Below are positions 28,481 to 37,391 of a stretch of DNA of 64,000 nt, in pieces. Source of the DNA: Pseudomonas sp. GR 6-02 (GTDB lineage: Bacteria; Pseudomonadota; Gammaproteobacteria; Pseudomonadales; Pseudomonadaceae). Below the pieces are notes generated by a model, which was not told the DNA's origin, did not search any database, and saw nothing but the letters and a program-made list of their open reading frames with translations. Each line of letters begins with the position of its first letter. Within the stretch, counting starts at the first letter, position 1. The stretch covers positions 5,031,001 to 5,095,000 of the forward strand of contig NZ_CP011567.1 of the NCBI RefSeq assembly GCF_001655615.1. The letters run 5' to 3'. The position numbers and the translations under genes were made by a program.

Positions 28481-28744
28481 TTAATCCATGCGCGCTTGTT
28501 GCTGCTGGTTCTGTGTATCGAATACCGCGCGTATCCCCAGGTTGCTCCGAATGCTGGAGGAAGCTGCCGTCAGTTTTGCAGCATCAATACCTTTAACCGC
28601 CGCGATCTCGTCAGTACTTAAGTGCACGCCAATATTTTTAGCCGCCCCTGCCGGATCACTGTGTAAGGCGTTGGCAAATTTTTCGTCCAGCACGGCCCGT
28701 CCCAGAACCGAGGCCAAACGTTCCTGATTGACTTTATTACCCAT
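28481..28744 (-). CDS. Putative RiPP precursor peptide (NHLP-clan-like leader, 87 aa)
   Basis: The start MGNKVNQERLASVLGRAVLD is preceded by AAGGAGA at good spacing. Residues ~8-55 ('SVLGRAVLDEKFANALHSDP', then 'STDEIAAVKGIDAAKL') look like the NHLP/Os1348-type leader that recurs in RiPP precursors: a helical region with 'DxxFxxxLxxDPxxAxxxxGxxLTxEExxAxx'. The tail 'SSSIRSNLGIRAVFDTQNQ' plus 'QQQARMD' is a plausible core: Ser-, Arg-, Gln-rich, without Cys and ending in Asp. It is the first gene of the minus-strand operon. The start at 28867 given by the open frame is rejected because of the clear internal ribosome binding site. Confidence 0.78.
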   Translation of the reverse strand: MGNKVNQERLASVLGRAVLDEKFANALHSDPAGAAKNIGVHLSTDEIAAVKGIDAAKLTAASSSIRSNLGIRAVFDTQNQQQQARMD

Positions 28745-29130
28745 GGTACTTCTCCTTGTTATTTCGGCATGACGAAAAACATCCCCTGACGAAGCAAGAG
28801 AGTTTCTTTTGCCCGCCTGAGGAATTTGAATATAGCAAGGCCTCTTTTCTTTTCCAGCCAAGCCCATGGCTCTCTTTAAATCTTTTTACGATAACCGACA
28901 ACACCAATTCTTAAGTTTAACCGGCGACTATTGATCTACCTTTAATGACAGCCAACACTGTAGGAAACGTCTTACAACTAAAGCAATAAACACTTCCATC
29001 TAACATCAAAAAAAACAACAAGGCGCCATTAATAGAACACACCTGCGGACGCCCCTTATCAACCCGAATAACTATGGGATTTTATTAGGAATGCCTCATA
29101 CCGTCCGCGCCCACGCTGACGTCGATTAGT
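28745..29130. other. AT-rich non-coding stretch upstream of the RiPP-like operon
   Basis: About 385 bp with no supported gene. The part at roughly 28860-29100 is visibly AT-richer than its surroundings (runs such as 'ATCAAAAAAAACAACAAGG'). It should hold the promoter of the minus-strand operon. Such a base shift is compatible with a horizontally acquired cassette. Confidence 0.6.
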
Positions 29131-29146
29131 GTTCGTTAATCGCCCA
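29121..29146 (+). promoter_or_regulatory. PcaR-box-like site upstream of the porin gene
   Basis: GTTCGTTAATCGCCCA at 29131-29146 resembles the PcaR binding sequence GTTCGATAATCGCACA described for pca promoters (two differences by eye), with a possible second half site 'GTCGATTAGT' just before it. It lies 220 bp before the porin ATG, leaving room for a long leader. Confidence 0.5.
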
Positions 29147-29365
29147 AAACCCCATCCCCCCCAATTGAATCCCCCCGCCCATCCCTCGCACCATTGTCCG
29201 CACCTGCATAAATCAATAACAACAAGGTCCGACACCATGACTACGCGCCCTCTGCGCTCCGGCTGATCTCGCCCGCCCCCTTATCCGAATTCGATTTTTT
29301 GTCTGCGACCCCTTGGTTGCGGCTGTGTACTGCCTTATCCCTGACAATTAGAGAGACCCGAGTCC

Positions 29366-30625
29366 ATGACTTCCTCCACCACACAGTATTTGTTCCCCAG
29401 TCTGATCGCCATCGCACTGGCCGGCGCGGCCCTGCCCGCCTTGGCCGAGGAAGCAGGCTTTGTCGAAGGTGCCAAGGTCAACCTGAACCTGCGTAACTTC
29501 TACATCAACCGTAACTTCACCAATCCGACCAAGAGCCAGGGCAAGGCTGAAGAGTGGACGCAAAGCTTTATCCTCGACGCCAAATCCGGGTTCACCCAGG
29601 GCACCGTCGGGTTCGGCATGGACGTGCTGGGGTTGTATTCGGTCAAGCTCGACGGCGGTAAAGGCACCGGCGGGACGCAATTGCTGCCGCTGGATCACGA
29701 TGGCCGCCCGGCGGACAACTTCGGTCGCGCCAACGTGGCGTTCAAGGCGAAGCTGTCCCAGACCGAAGTGAAGGTCGGCGAATGGATGCCGGTGCTGCCG
29801 ATCCTGCGTTCGGACGACGGTCGCTCGCTGCCGCAAACCTTCCGTGGCGGCCAGATCACCTCGAAGGAAATCGACGGCCTGACGCTCTACGGCGGCCAGT
29901 TCCGCGCCAACAGCCCGCGCGACGATAGCAGCATGAATGACATGTCGATGACCGGCAAAGCGGCGTTCACCTCAGACCGCTTCAACTTCCAGGGCGGTGA
30001 ATACGTCTTCAACGACAAGCGTACTCAGATCGGCCTGTGGAATGCTGAACTCAAGGACATCTACAGCCAGCAATATGTCAACCTGATCCACACCCAACCG
30101 CTGGGCGACTGGACGCTGGGCGCCAATCTCGGGTTCTTCTACGGCAAGGATGACGGCAGCGCCCGGGCGGGCGAGCTGGACAACAAGACCTGGTCGGGTC
30201 TGTTCTCGGCCAAATACGGTGGCAACACCTTCTACGTCGGCCTGCAAAAACTCACCGGCGACAACGCCTGGATGCGGGTCAACGGCACCAGCGGCGGCAC
30301 CCTGGCCAACGACAGCTACAACTCCAGCTATGACAACGCCAGGGAAAAATCCTGGCAAGTGCGCCACGACTACAACTTCGCCGCTCTGGGCGTGCCGGGC
30401 CTGACCCTGATGAACCGCTACATCAGCGGCGACAACGTCCACACCGCCACCACCAGCGACGGCAAGGAGTGGGGCCGCGAAAGCGAACTGGGTTACACCG
30501 TACAAAGCGGCGCACTCAAAGACCTCAACGTCAAATGGCGCAACTCCACCATCCGCCGTGACTTCAGCAACAACGAGTTCGATGAGAACCGGTTGATCGT
30601 CAGCTATCCGATCAGCCTGCTGTAA
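29366..30625 (+). CDS. OprD family porin, probably for aromatic acids
   Basis: 419 aa. Signal peptide MTSSTTQYLFPSLIAIALAG...ALA, then an OprD-type barrel: 'GFVEGAKVNLNLRNFYINRN', 'KAEEWTQSFILDAKSGFTQG', 'TVGFGMDVLGLYSVKLDGG', 'RSLPQTFRGGQITSKEIDGL'. The strand pattern continues to the C-terminus. It sits beside the pca cluster with a PcaR-like box upstream, so outer-membrane uptake of a protocatechuate precursor (such as 4-hydroxybenzoate) is inferred. The exact subtype (OpdK, BenF etc.) cannot be settled by eye. Confidence 0.88.
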   Translation: MTSSTTQYLFPSLIAIALAGAALPALAEEAGFVEGAKVNLNLRNFYINRNFTNPTKSQGKAEEWTQSFILDAKSGFTQGTVGFGMDVLGLYSVKLDGGKGTGGTQLLPLDHDGRPADNFGRANVAFKAKLSQTEVKVGEWMPVLPILRSDDGRSLPQTFRGGQITSKEIDGLTLYGGQFRANSPRDDSSMNDMSMTGKAAFTSDRFNFQGGEYVFNDKRTQIGLWNAELKDIYSQQYVNLIHTQPLGDWTLGANLGFFYGKDDGSARAGELDNKTWSGLFSAKYGGNTFYVGLQKLTGDNAWMRVNGTSGGTLANDSYNSSYDNAREKSWQVRHDYNFAALGVPGLTLMNRYISGDNVHTATTSDGKEWGRESELGYTVQSGALKDLNVKWRNSTIRRDFSNNEFDENRLIVSYPISLL

Positions 30626-30638
30626 GACTCTAAAACGC

Positions 30639-30702
30639 CTTCGCGGGCAAGCCTCGCTCCTACAGATCACACCACCTGTAGGAGCGAGGCTTGCCCGCGA
30701 AG
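30639..30702. repeat. Perfect 27-bp inverted repeat (REP hairpin)
   Basis: Left arm 30639-30665 begins CTTCGCGGGCAAGCC and ends CTCCTACAG; the right arm 30676-30702 is its exact reverse complement. The spacer is 10 bp. This 'GGAGCGAGGCTTGCCCGCGA' type is a common Pseudomonas repeat. It lies between the convergent porin and pcaC and can act as a terminator for both. Confidence 0.88.
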
Positions 30703-30733
30703 ACGTCAGCTCAAGCAACACAACTTTCGCGGA

Positions 30734-31126
30734 TCACTCCCGCGACTCAACCCCCAACTCATCCCACACCGACTCGGCCAGGTGGAACGTCGCGTTGGCC
30801 GCCGGAATGCCGCAATAGATCGCGCTCTGCATGATCACTTCCTTGATCTCGCCACGGGTTACGCCATTGTTGGCGGCGGCGCGCAGGTGCAGTTTGAGTT
30901 CTTCGTTGCGGTTCATGCCGATCAGCATGGCGATGGTGATCAGGCTGCGGGTGTGGCGCGGCAGGCCCGGACGGGTCCAGATGTCGCCCCAGGCGTGGCG
31001 GGTGATCATCTCCTGGAACTCCGAGTTGAACTCGGTCAGCGCGCTCAGGCTGCGGTCGACGTGGGCGTCACCGAGCACTGCGCGACGGACTTTCATGCCC
31101 TCGTCGTAACGTTGTTTCTCGTCCAC
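30734..31126 (-). CDS. pcaC: 4-carboxymuconolactone decarboxylase PcaC
   Basis: 130 aa, the usual PcaC length. Contains 'YDEGMKVRRAVLGDAHVDRS', 'MITRHAWGDIWTRPGLPRHT', 'LIGMNRNEELKLHLRAAANN' and 'EVIMQSAIYCGIPAANAT'. It decarboxylates gamma-carboxymuconolactone to beta-ketoadipate enol-lactone. The start is a GTG at 31126 with GAGGAA six bases upstream; the longer open frame overlaps pcaD and is rejected. Last gene of pcaTBDC, 10 bp after pcaD. Confidence 0.95.
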   Translation of the reverse strand: MDEKQRYDEGMKVRRAVLGDAHVDRSLSALTEFNSEFQEMITRHAWGDIWTRPGLPRHTRSLITIAMLIGMNRNEELKLHLRAAANNGVTRGEIKEVIMQSAIYCGIPAANATFHLAESVWDELGVESRE

Positions 31127-31136
31127 AAAAAATTCC

Positions 31137-31943
31137 TCAATGACCTGAAAGAAACGCCAGCACCCGCTCGCTGAACGCAGCGCCGGCCTGGACGTTGGAC
31201 AGGTGCGCGGCGTAGAACTCGGCGTACTCGGCGCCCCGCACATGTTCCTGAATGAAATGCCCGCCGGACGGTGGCGTTACCGCGTCTTCAGTACCGGCGA
31301 TCACCAGTAGCGGCACCTTGATCGAGGACAACTGATCACGGAAATCGGCATCGCGCACCGCCGCGCAATTGGCCGCGTAACCTTCAGGCGAGGTAGCCGC
31401 GAGCATGTCGGTGATCTGCTTCGCCGCTGCCGGATTGGCAGCGGAAAAATCCGGGGTGAACCAGCGTGCAATCGACGCATCACGCAATGCCACCATTGCC
31501 GCCGCGCCGTCGCGCAGCACGGTTTCGATCCGAGGGTTCCACACCGATGGATCGCCGATTTTCGCCGCGGTGTTGCACACGATCAGTTTGTTCAAACGCT
31601 GACCGGCGTTGATCCCCAGCCATTGACCGATCAACCCGCCCATGGACAGACCACAGAAATGCGCGCGCTCGATGTGCAACGCATCCAGCAGCGCCAGCAC
31701 GTCGCGGCCCAGTTGCTCGATGCTGTACGGCCCCGGCGTCACCAACGACTTGCCGTGACCACGGGTGTCAAAACGCAGCACCCGGAAATGCTCGGCGAAC
31801 GCCGGGATCTGCGCGTCCCACATGTGCAGGTCGGTGCCCAGTGAGTTGGACAGCACCAGTACCGGCGCATCCACCGGTCCATCGAGTTGCGGCCCTTGAA
31901 TTTGGTAGTGCAGTTCGCCATCGGCGAGTTGTACGAATGCCAC
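31137..31943 (-). CDS. pcaD: 3-oxoadipate enol-lactonase PcaD
   Basis: 268 aa alpha/beta hydrolase. Oxyanion region 'LVLSNSLGTDLHMWDAQIPA', 'RFDTRGHGKS', nucleophile elbow 'FCGLSMGGLIGQWL', acid 'VIAGTEDAVTPP' and the late His in 'AAHLSNVQAG'. It hydrolyses beta-ketoadipate enol-lactone to beta-ketoadipate. Between pcaB and pcaC on the minus strand with gaps of 11 and 10 bp. Confidence 0.95.
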   Translation of the reverse strand: MAFVQLADGELHYQIQGPQLDGPVDAPVLVLSNSLGTDLHMWDAQIPAFAEHFRVLRFDTRGHGKSLVTPGPYSIEQLGRDVLALLDALHIERAHFCGLSMGGLIGQWLGINAGQRLNKLIVCNTAAKIGDPSVWNPRIETVLRDGAAAMVALRDASIARWFTPDFSAANPAAAKQITDMLAATSPEGYAANCAAVRDADFRDQLSSIKVPLLVIAGTEDAVTPPSGGHFIQEHVRGAEYAEFYAAHLSNVQAGAAFSERVLAFLSGH

Positions 31944-31954
31944 AGCAGTCTCCT

Positions 31955-33319
31955 TCAGGCAGTCAACGCAAAATGTTCAGCCACCGCTCGCTCGACCCAG
32001 GTATGGGCCTGACCGAGGTAATGGGCGGGGTCCAGCAGATGATCGAGTTCAGCGTCCGACAACTCGGCGGTCACTTGCGGCTCATCGCCGAGTACCGCGC
32101 GCAGATGACGTTGCTCGGCCACAGCACGCTTGCAGCATTGCTCCAGCAGATGATGCGCGGTGTCGCGACCGACCCGTTGCGCCAGGACGATGCTCACGGC
32201 TTCGGCGAGCACCAGGCCCTGGGTCAGGTCGAGATTGCGGGTCATGCGCATCGCGTCCACTTCCAGTCCGTCGGCCACCAACAGCGCTTGCTGCAGGCTG
32301 CCCGACACCAAGCAGCAGATCTCCGGCAGGGTTTCCCATTCGGCATGCCACAGGCCCAGGCTGCGCTCGTGTTCCTGGGGCATCGCGCTGAACAAAGTCG
32401 AAAGCAAACCCGGCACCCGCGTCGCCGCACCGATCAGCACCGCCGCGCCCACCGGGTTGCGTTTGTGCGGCATGGTCGAGGAACCGCCCTTGCCCGGTGC
32501 CGACGGTTCGAACACTTCGCCAGCTTCGGTCTGCATCAACAGGCTGATGTCGCGACCGAGTTTGCCGAGGCTGCCGGCGATCAAGCCAAGCACCGCGCCG
32601 AACTCCACCAGACGATCGCGCTGGGTGTGCCAGGGTTGTTCCGGCAAGGTCAGTTGCAGTTCCGCGGCCAAGACTTCGGCAATCGGCATCGCCTGATCGC
32701 CAAGGGCTGCGAGGGTGCCGGAGGCGCCACCGAATTGCAGCACCAGCAGGCGCGGCTTGAGTTCCAGCAGACGCTGGCGGCTGCGGGTTACCGCGCCCAG
32801 CCAACCGGCGATCTTCATGCCAAGGGTGACCGGTGTCGCGTGTTGCAACCAGGTGCGCCCAGCCAGCGGCGTGGCGACGTATCGCTTGGCCTGGGTCGCA
32901 AGGGTTTCCCCCAGCTGCGCCAGATCAGCTTCGATCAGTTGCAGCGCGCGGCGCAATTGCAACACCAGGCCCGTGTCCATCACGTCCTGGCTGGTCGCGC
33001 CCAGATGCACGTAGCGCTCGGCTTCGGCATCGCTTTTGGCGATCTGCTTGCCCAGCGCCTTGACCAAAGGGATCGCCGAATTGCCCGCCGTGGCAATCGC
33101 CTCGCCGAGGGCGGCGAAGTCATAATGCTCAGCCCGGCAGGCCGCTTCGATAGACACGACAGCCGCTTGCGGAATCAGGCCAACCCGCGCTTCGGCCCGG
33201 GCCAGTGCGGCTTCGAAATCCAGCATGGCCTGAACCCGGCCCTGATCGCAGAACACCTCACGCATGTCGCGTGCGGTGAAGTAGGCATCGAACAATTGAT
33301 TGCCCGGTCGCTGATTCAT
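31955..33319 (-). CDS. pcaB: 3-carboxy-cis,cis-muconate cycloisomerase PcaB
   Basis: 454 aa, fumarase/aspartase superfamily. Signature 'GKGGSSTMPHKRNPVGAAVL', N-terminal 'FDAYFTARDMREVFCDQGRV', and 'HLGATSQDVMDTGLVLQLRR'. It converts beta-carboxymuconate to gamma-carboxymuconolactone. Follows pcaT by 45 bp and precedes pcaD by 11 bp. Confidence 0.95.
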   Translation of the reverse strand: MNQRPGNQLFDAYFTARDMREVFCDQGRVQAMLDFEAALARAEARVGLIPQAAVVSIEAACRAEHYDFAALGEAIATAGNSAIPLVKALGKQIAKSDAEAERYVHLGATSQDVMDTGLVLQLRRALQLIEADLAQLGETLATQAKRYVATPLAGRTWLQHATPVTLGMKIAGWLGAVTRSRQRLLELKPRLLVLQFGGASGTLAALGDQAMPIAEVLAAELQLTLPEQPWHTQRDRLVEFGAVLGLIAGSLGKLGRDISLLMQTEAGEVFEPSAPGKGGSSTMPHKRNPVGAAVLIGAATRVPGLLSTLFSAMPQEHERSLGLWHAEWETLPEICCLVSGSLQQALLVADGLEVDAMRMTRNLDLTQGLVLAEAVSIVLAQRVGRDTAHHLLEQCCKRAVAEQRHLRAVLGDEPQVTAELSDAELDHLLDPAHYLGQAHTWVERAVAEHFALTA

Positions 33320-33364
33320 AAACAGTCCTTGCAGGCGAGGGCCAGTACGGCCCCCGCGGAAAGA

Positions 33365-34660
33365 TCAAAGGTCGTTTTCCAGATACTTCGGCTGTTTCGG
33401 CAGACGCAGGCTGAACAGGAACGCCACCGCCATCATCACCGTCACGTACCAGTAGAACGAGTTTTCCATGCCTGCGGCTTTAAGGCTCAGGGCTACATAT
33501 TCCGCCGAGCCGCCGAAGATCGCGTTGGCCACCGCATACGCCAGGCCTACACCCAAGGCGCGCACTTCTGGCGGGAACATTTCGGCTTTCACCAGACCGC
33601 TGATCGAGGTGTAGAAACTGACGATCGCCAGCGCCACGGTAATCAGCACAAACGCCAGGAACGGACTGCTGACACTTTTCAGGCTCAACAGGATCGGTAC
33701 GGTGAACAACGTCCCGAGGGCGCCGAACCAGAGCATCGAATTGCGCCGGCCAATCTTGTCGGCGAGCATGCCGAACAGCGGCTGCATGCACATATAAAGG
33801 AACAGTGCACCGGTCATGATGTAGCTGGCGGTCTTGGCGTGCATGCCAGCGGTGTTCACCAGGTACTTCTGCATGTACGTGGTGAAGGTGTAGAAAATCA
33901 GCGAACCGCCGGCGGTGTAACCCAGCACGGTGATGAAGGCTGCCTTGTGATCGCGGAATAGCGCACCAATGCTGCCGGCATCCTTGCTTTCGCGCATTTC
34001 CTTACTGCTGGTTTCCTTGAGCGCACGACGCAGGAACAATGAAATCAACGCAGCCACTGCACCGACCACGAACGGAATCCGCCAGCCGTAGGCACGCAAC
34101 TCATCCTCATTGAGGAACTGCTGCAGGATCACCACCAGCGACACCGCCAGCAACTGTCCGCCAATCAGCGTCACGTACTGGAACGACGCGAAGAACCCGC
34201 GCTGGCCCTTGAGGGCGACTTCGCTCATGTAAGTCGCGGTGGTGCCGTATTCGCCGCCCACCGACAAGCCCTGCAGCAAGCGCGCGAACAGCAACAGGAT
34301 CGGCGCCCAGACACCGATACTGTTGTAGGTCGGCAGGCAAGCGATGAGCAGCGAGCCGAAGCACATCATCAGAATCGAGATCAGCATCGAATTCTTGCGC
34401 CCGTGCTTGTCCGCCAGCCGGCCGAAAATCCAGCCGCCGATGGGGCGCATCAGAAACCCGGCGGCAAACACGCCCGCGGTATTGACCAACTGCACCGTGG
34501 GGTTATCGGACGGAAAAAAGGCCGGGGCAAAGTAGATCGCACAGAAGGCGTAGACGTAGAAGTCGAACCACTCGACCAGATTGCCGGACGAGGCGCCGAC
34601 AATCGCAAAGATTCTTTTGCTGCGTTCTTCACCGGTGTAGACAGCTGTGGAGGTTGTCAT
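33365..34660 (-). CDS. pcaT: MFS transporter PcaT (beta-ketoadipate / dicarboxylate uptake)
   Basis: 431 aa, 12 membrane segments of the metabolite:H+ symporter type ('[20 protein letters not shown]', '[20 protein letters not shown]', '[20 protein letters not shown]'). Position ahead of pcaBDC matches PcaT of P. putida, a beta-ketoadipate carrier. The ATG at 34660 is used; the open frame further upstream is inside a REP element. Confidence 0.88.
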   Translation of the reverse strand: MTTSTAVYTGEERSKRIFAIVGASSGNLVEWFDFYVYAFCAIYFAPAFFPSDNPTVQLVNTAGVFAAGFLMRPIGGWIFGRLADKHGRKNSMLISILMMCFGSLLIACLPTYNSIGVWAPILLLFARLLQGLSVGGEYGTTATYMSEVALKGQRGFFASFQYVTLIGGQLLAVSLVVILQQFLNEDELRAYGWRIPFVVGAVAALISLFLRRALKETSSKEMRESKDAGSIGALFRDHKAAFITVLGYTAGGSLIFYTFTTYMQKYLVNTAGMHAKTASYIMTGALFLYMCMQPLFGMLADKIGRRNSMLWFGALGTLFTVPILLSLKSVSSPFLAFVLITVALAIVSFYTSISGLVKAEMFPPEVRALGVGLAYAVANAIFGGSAEYVALSLKAAGMENSFYWYVTVMMAVAFLFSLRLPKQPKYLENDL

Positions 34661-34712
34661 TGTTTTTTCACTCTGTGGGGACCGTGAGAGTCTAGACATA
34701 CTTTGCAACAGC

Positions 34713-34844
34713 TGTGGCGAGGGGGCTTGCCCCCGTTGGCTTGCGAAGCAAGCCCTAGACCGGTTGGCGCGACCTGTTAGGTAGATCGCGCCAACCGGTT
34801 TACGACTGCTTCGCAGCCGAACGGGGGCAAGCCCCCTCGCCACA
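34713..34844. repeat. Paired REP element between pcaG and pcaT
   Basis: 'TGTGGCGAGGGGGCTTGCCC' on the left and 'GGGGCAAGCCCCCTCGCCAC' on the right form an inverted pair around a second, shorter inversion ('ACCGGTTGGCGCGA' and 'TCGCGCCAACCGGT'). It splits the pca genes into an IJF-HG part and a TBDC part and may weaken read-through. Confidence 0.82.
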
Positions 34845-34878
34845 AAAAAGCTCCTTGGTCAGCAGAGCCTCTCGTCAC

Positions 34879-35445
34879 TCAATAATCGAAGAACACCGTC
34901 TCCGCATCCGTCCCCTGCAGAATCACATTCCACTGATAAACACCCGCAGCATCCTGCTTCGCCAACAAGGTGCCACGACGTTCGGCGGGCACGCATTCGA
35001 GCAGTGGGTCCGCCACGTTGGCTGGCTCACCATCGAAGTAAATCCGCGTCAGCAAGTGCTTCACCAACCCGCGAGCAAACACCAGCACCACCAGGTGCGG
35101 CGCCTGGGTCGTGCCCTTCAAGCCTTCCACCGTGCCCGGCTTGATCGTGGTAAAGCGAAAGCGCCCTTGCGCATCCACCGGCACCCGGCCAAACCCTTCG
35201 AAGTTCGGGTCCAGGGGCTTGTCCTGATCGTCTTCGGGGTGGTCGTACTTGCCAGCGGCGTTGGCTTGCCAGACTTCGAGCATGGCGTCGTTGACGAAGT
35301 CGCCATTGCCGTCGACGACTTGCCCGGTGATCGCCACACGCTCGCCGAGGGTCTGTTCAACGGTCAGGTCTTCACGGTTCAGCCAGGTCAGGCCGATGTG
35401 GTAGTACGGTCCGACGGTGTGGGACGTGGTCGCGTTCAGCGTCAT
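34879..35445 (-). CDS. pcaG: Protocatechuate 3,4-dioxygenase alpha subunit PcaG
   Basis: 188 aa. Intradiol dioxygenase fold: 'SHTVGPYYHIGLTWLNRED', 'AMLEVWQANAAGKYDHPEDD', 'FEGFGRVPVDAQGRFRFTTI', 'KHLLTRIYFDGEPANVADPL'. The alpha subunit pairs with PcaH; iron ligands are in the beta subunit. Starts 1 bp after the pcaH stop codon, so expression is coupled for equal amounts. Confidence 0.95.
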   Translation of the reverse strand: MTLNATTSHTVGPYYHIGLTWLNREDLTVEQTLGERVAITGQVVDGNGDFVNDAMLEVWQANAAGKYDHPEDDQDKPLDPNFEGFGRVPVDAQGRFRFTTIKPGTVEGLKGTTQAPHLVVLVFARGLVKHLLTRIYFDGEPANVADPLLECVPAERRGTLLAKQDAAGVYQWNVILQGTDAETVFFDY

Positions 35446-35446
35446 C

Positions 35447-36151
35447 TTATTTCTCCATCGGCGTGGCGTCGCGGCCGCGCAAAACGATGTCCCAACGATA
35501 AGCGAGGGCATAGGAAGGGATGGTTTTTTCCAGATCGAAACTGGCGATCAGACGCTCTTTGGCGCTGGTATCGGGCACGCAGTTGTAGATCGGGTCGTAG
35601 GCCAGCAACGGGTCACCCGGGAAATACATCTGGGTCACCAGGCGCGTCAGAATGCTCGGTCCGAACAGGGAGAAATGGACGTGCGCCGGACGCCAGGCAT
35701 TGTGGTGGTTACCCCACGGGTAGGCGCCAGGCTTGATGGTCTGGAACTGGTACCAGCCATCGGCGTCAGTCACGGTGCAGCCGGTACCGGTGAAGTTCGG
35801 GTCCATCGGTGCGTCGTGCAGATCGCGGGCATGGTTGTAACGACCGGCGGCGTTGGCCTGCCAGATCTCCACCAGAATGCCCGGCACCGGCAGACCGTCT
35901 TCATCCAGCACACGGCCGTGGATGATGATCCGTTCACCCAATGGCTCGCCCGAGTGCTGGGCGGTCAAGTCGTTGTCCCGCTCCTGAATACGCTCGGCGC
36001 CGATGGTCGGGCCGGTGATTTCCGACAGCGAATGAGGCAAAAACACCAACGGCTTGGACGGCGAGCGAAGGTTGGTGGATTGATAAGGAGGGTGCAGGTA
36101 TTCCGGCTGAGTGCCCGCCTGCGGGCGACGGTAACCTGGTTTGTCAGTCAT
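35447..36151 (-). CDS. pcaH: Protocatechuate 3,4-dioxygenase beta subunit PcaH
   Basis: 234 aa. Catalytic subunit: 'LVEIWQANAAGRYNHARDLH' and 'WYQFQTIKPGAYPWGNHHNA' contain the Tyr ligands, 'WRPAHVHFSLFG' the two His ligands of the ferric iron. It opens the ring of protocatechuate between the hydroxyls to give beta-carboxy-cis,cis-muconate. It lies 37 bp downstream of pcaF with no visible terminator between. Confidence 0.95.
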   Translation of the reverse strand: MTDKPGYRRPQAGTQPEYLHPPYQSTNLRSPSKPLVFLPHSLSEITGPTIGAERIQERDNDLTAQHSGEPLGERIIIHGRVLDEDGLPVPGILVEIWQANAAGRYNHARDLHDAPMDPNFTGTGCTVTDADGWYQFQTIKPGAYPWGNHHNAWRPAHVHFSLFGPSILTRLVTQMYFPGDPLLAYDPIYNCVPDTSAKERLIASFDLEKTIPSYALAYRWDIVLRGRDATPMEK

Positions 36152-36188
36152 TGCGCTTTCCTCAATTCTTATTAGTCGCTTCTGTGCG

Positions 36189-37391
36189 TCAGACCCGTTC
36201 GATCGCCAGGGCCAGGCCCTGACCGACACCGACACACATGGTCGCCAAGCCTTTCTTGCCGCCCGTCTTTTCCAGTTGATGCAGTGCGGTCAGCACCAGA
36301 CGCGCACCGCTCATGCCCAGCGGATGGCCCAAGGCAATGGCGCCACCGTTCGGGTTGACCTGGGCCGCGTCATCCGCCAGTCCCAGTTCACGCAGCACCG
36401 CCAGACCCTGGCTGGCGAAGGCTTCGTTGAGTTCGATCACGTCGAAATCGTTGACCGCCACGCCCAGGCGCTCAGTCAATTTACGCACCGCCGGCACCGG
36501 GCCGATACCCATCACCCGTGGTGCGACGCCGGCGCTGGCCATGCCGAGCACTTTGGCGCGGGCGGTCAGGCCGTGTTTTTTCACGGCTTCGGCCGAAGCC
36601 AGGATCAGCGCTGCAGCACCGTCGTTCACACCGGAGGCATTGCCGGCGGTGACGGTTTTGTCGGGGCCGTTGACCGGTTTGAGTTTGGCCAGGGTCTCGA
36701 GTGTGGTATCGGCGCGAGGATGTTCGTCCTGGCTGACCACTGTTTCACCCTTCTTGTGGGCAATGCGCACTTCAACGATTTCTTCGGCGAAAAATCCTGC
36801 GGCTTGCGCGGCGGCTGTCCGTTGCTGACTGCGCAGTGCGAAAGCGTCCTGATCCTCGCGGGAAACCTGGTAATCGTCGGCCACGTTATCGGCGGTTTGC
36901 GGCATTGCATCGACGCCGTACTGGGCTTTCATCAGCGGGTTGATGAATCGCCAGCCGATGGTGGTGTCTTCCAGCTTCATGTTGCGCGAAAACGCCGCGT
37001 CCGCCTTGCCCATCACGAATGGCGCGCGGGACATCGATTCGACGCCACCGGCAATCGCCAACTCCATCTCACCGCTGGCGATGGCCCGAAACGCAGTGCC
37101 GATAGCGTCCATGCCCGAAGCGCAGAGGCGATTGAGGGTGACGCCAGGAATGGTTTCCGGCAGCCCCGCCAGCAGCAACGCCATGCGAGCCACGTTGCGG
37201 TTGTCTTCGCCGGCCTGGTTGGCGCAACCGAGGAACACCTCGTCCACCGCGTTCCAGTCCACCGACGGGTTGCGCGCCATCAGCGCCTTGATCGGCACCG
37301 CGGCCAGGTCATCGGCGCGAACCGCCGACAGGCCACCGCCGAAACGGCCGATGGGGGTACGAATCGCGTCACAGATATAAACGTCGCGCAT
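36189..37391 (-). CDS. pcaF: 3-oxoadipyl-CoA thiolase PcaF
   Basis: 400 aa thiolase. Nucleophile Cys in '[20 protein letters not shown]', His in '[20 protein letters not shown]' and the second Cys in '[18 protein letters not shown]'. Splits beta-ketoadipyl-CoA into succinyl-CoA and acetyl-CoA, the last step of the pathway. One base of its start codon overlaps the pcaJ stop. Confidence 0.95.
   Translation of the reverse strand: MRDVYICDAIRTPIGRFGGGLSAVRADDLAAVPIKALMARNPSVDWNAVDEVFLGCANQAGEDNRNVARMALLLAGLPETIPGVTLNRLCASGMDAIGTAFRAIASGEMELAIAGGVESMSRAPFVMGKADAAFSRNMKLEDTTIGWRFINPLMKAQYGVDAMPQTADNVADDYQVSREDQDAFALRSQQRTAAAQAAGFFAEEIVEVRIAHKKGETVVSQDEHPRADTTLETLAKLKPVNGPDKTVTAGNASGVNDGAAALILASAEAVKKHGLTARAKVLGMASAGVAPRVMGIGPVPAVRKLTERLGVAVNDFDVIELNEAFASQGLAVLRELGLADDAAQVNPNGGAIALGHPLGMSGARLVLTALHQLEKTGGKKGLATMCVGVGQGLALAIERV

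Noticed and set aside
24731..28744. Thiazole/oxazole-modified microcin (TOMM) cluster of the classical type
   Set aside because: SagB-like domain is present but no YcaO cyclodehydratase or Cys-rich core is seen, so a standard TOMM pathway is not supported.
31841..33961. 706-codon open frame opposite pcaB/pcaT
   Set aside because: Spans two well-identified genes on the opposite strand and looks like translated antisense.
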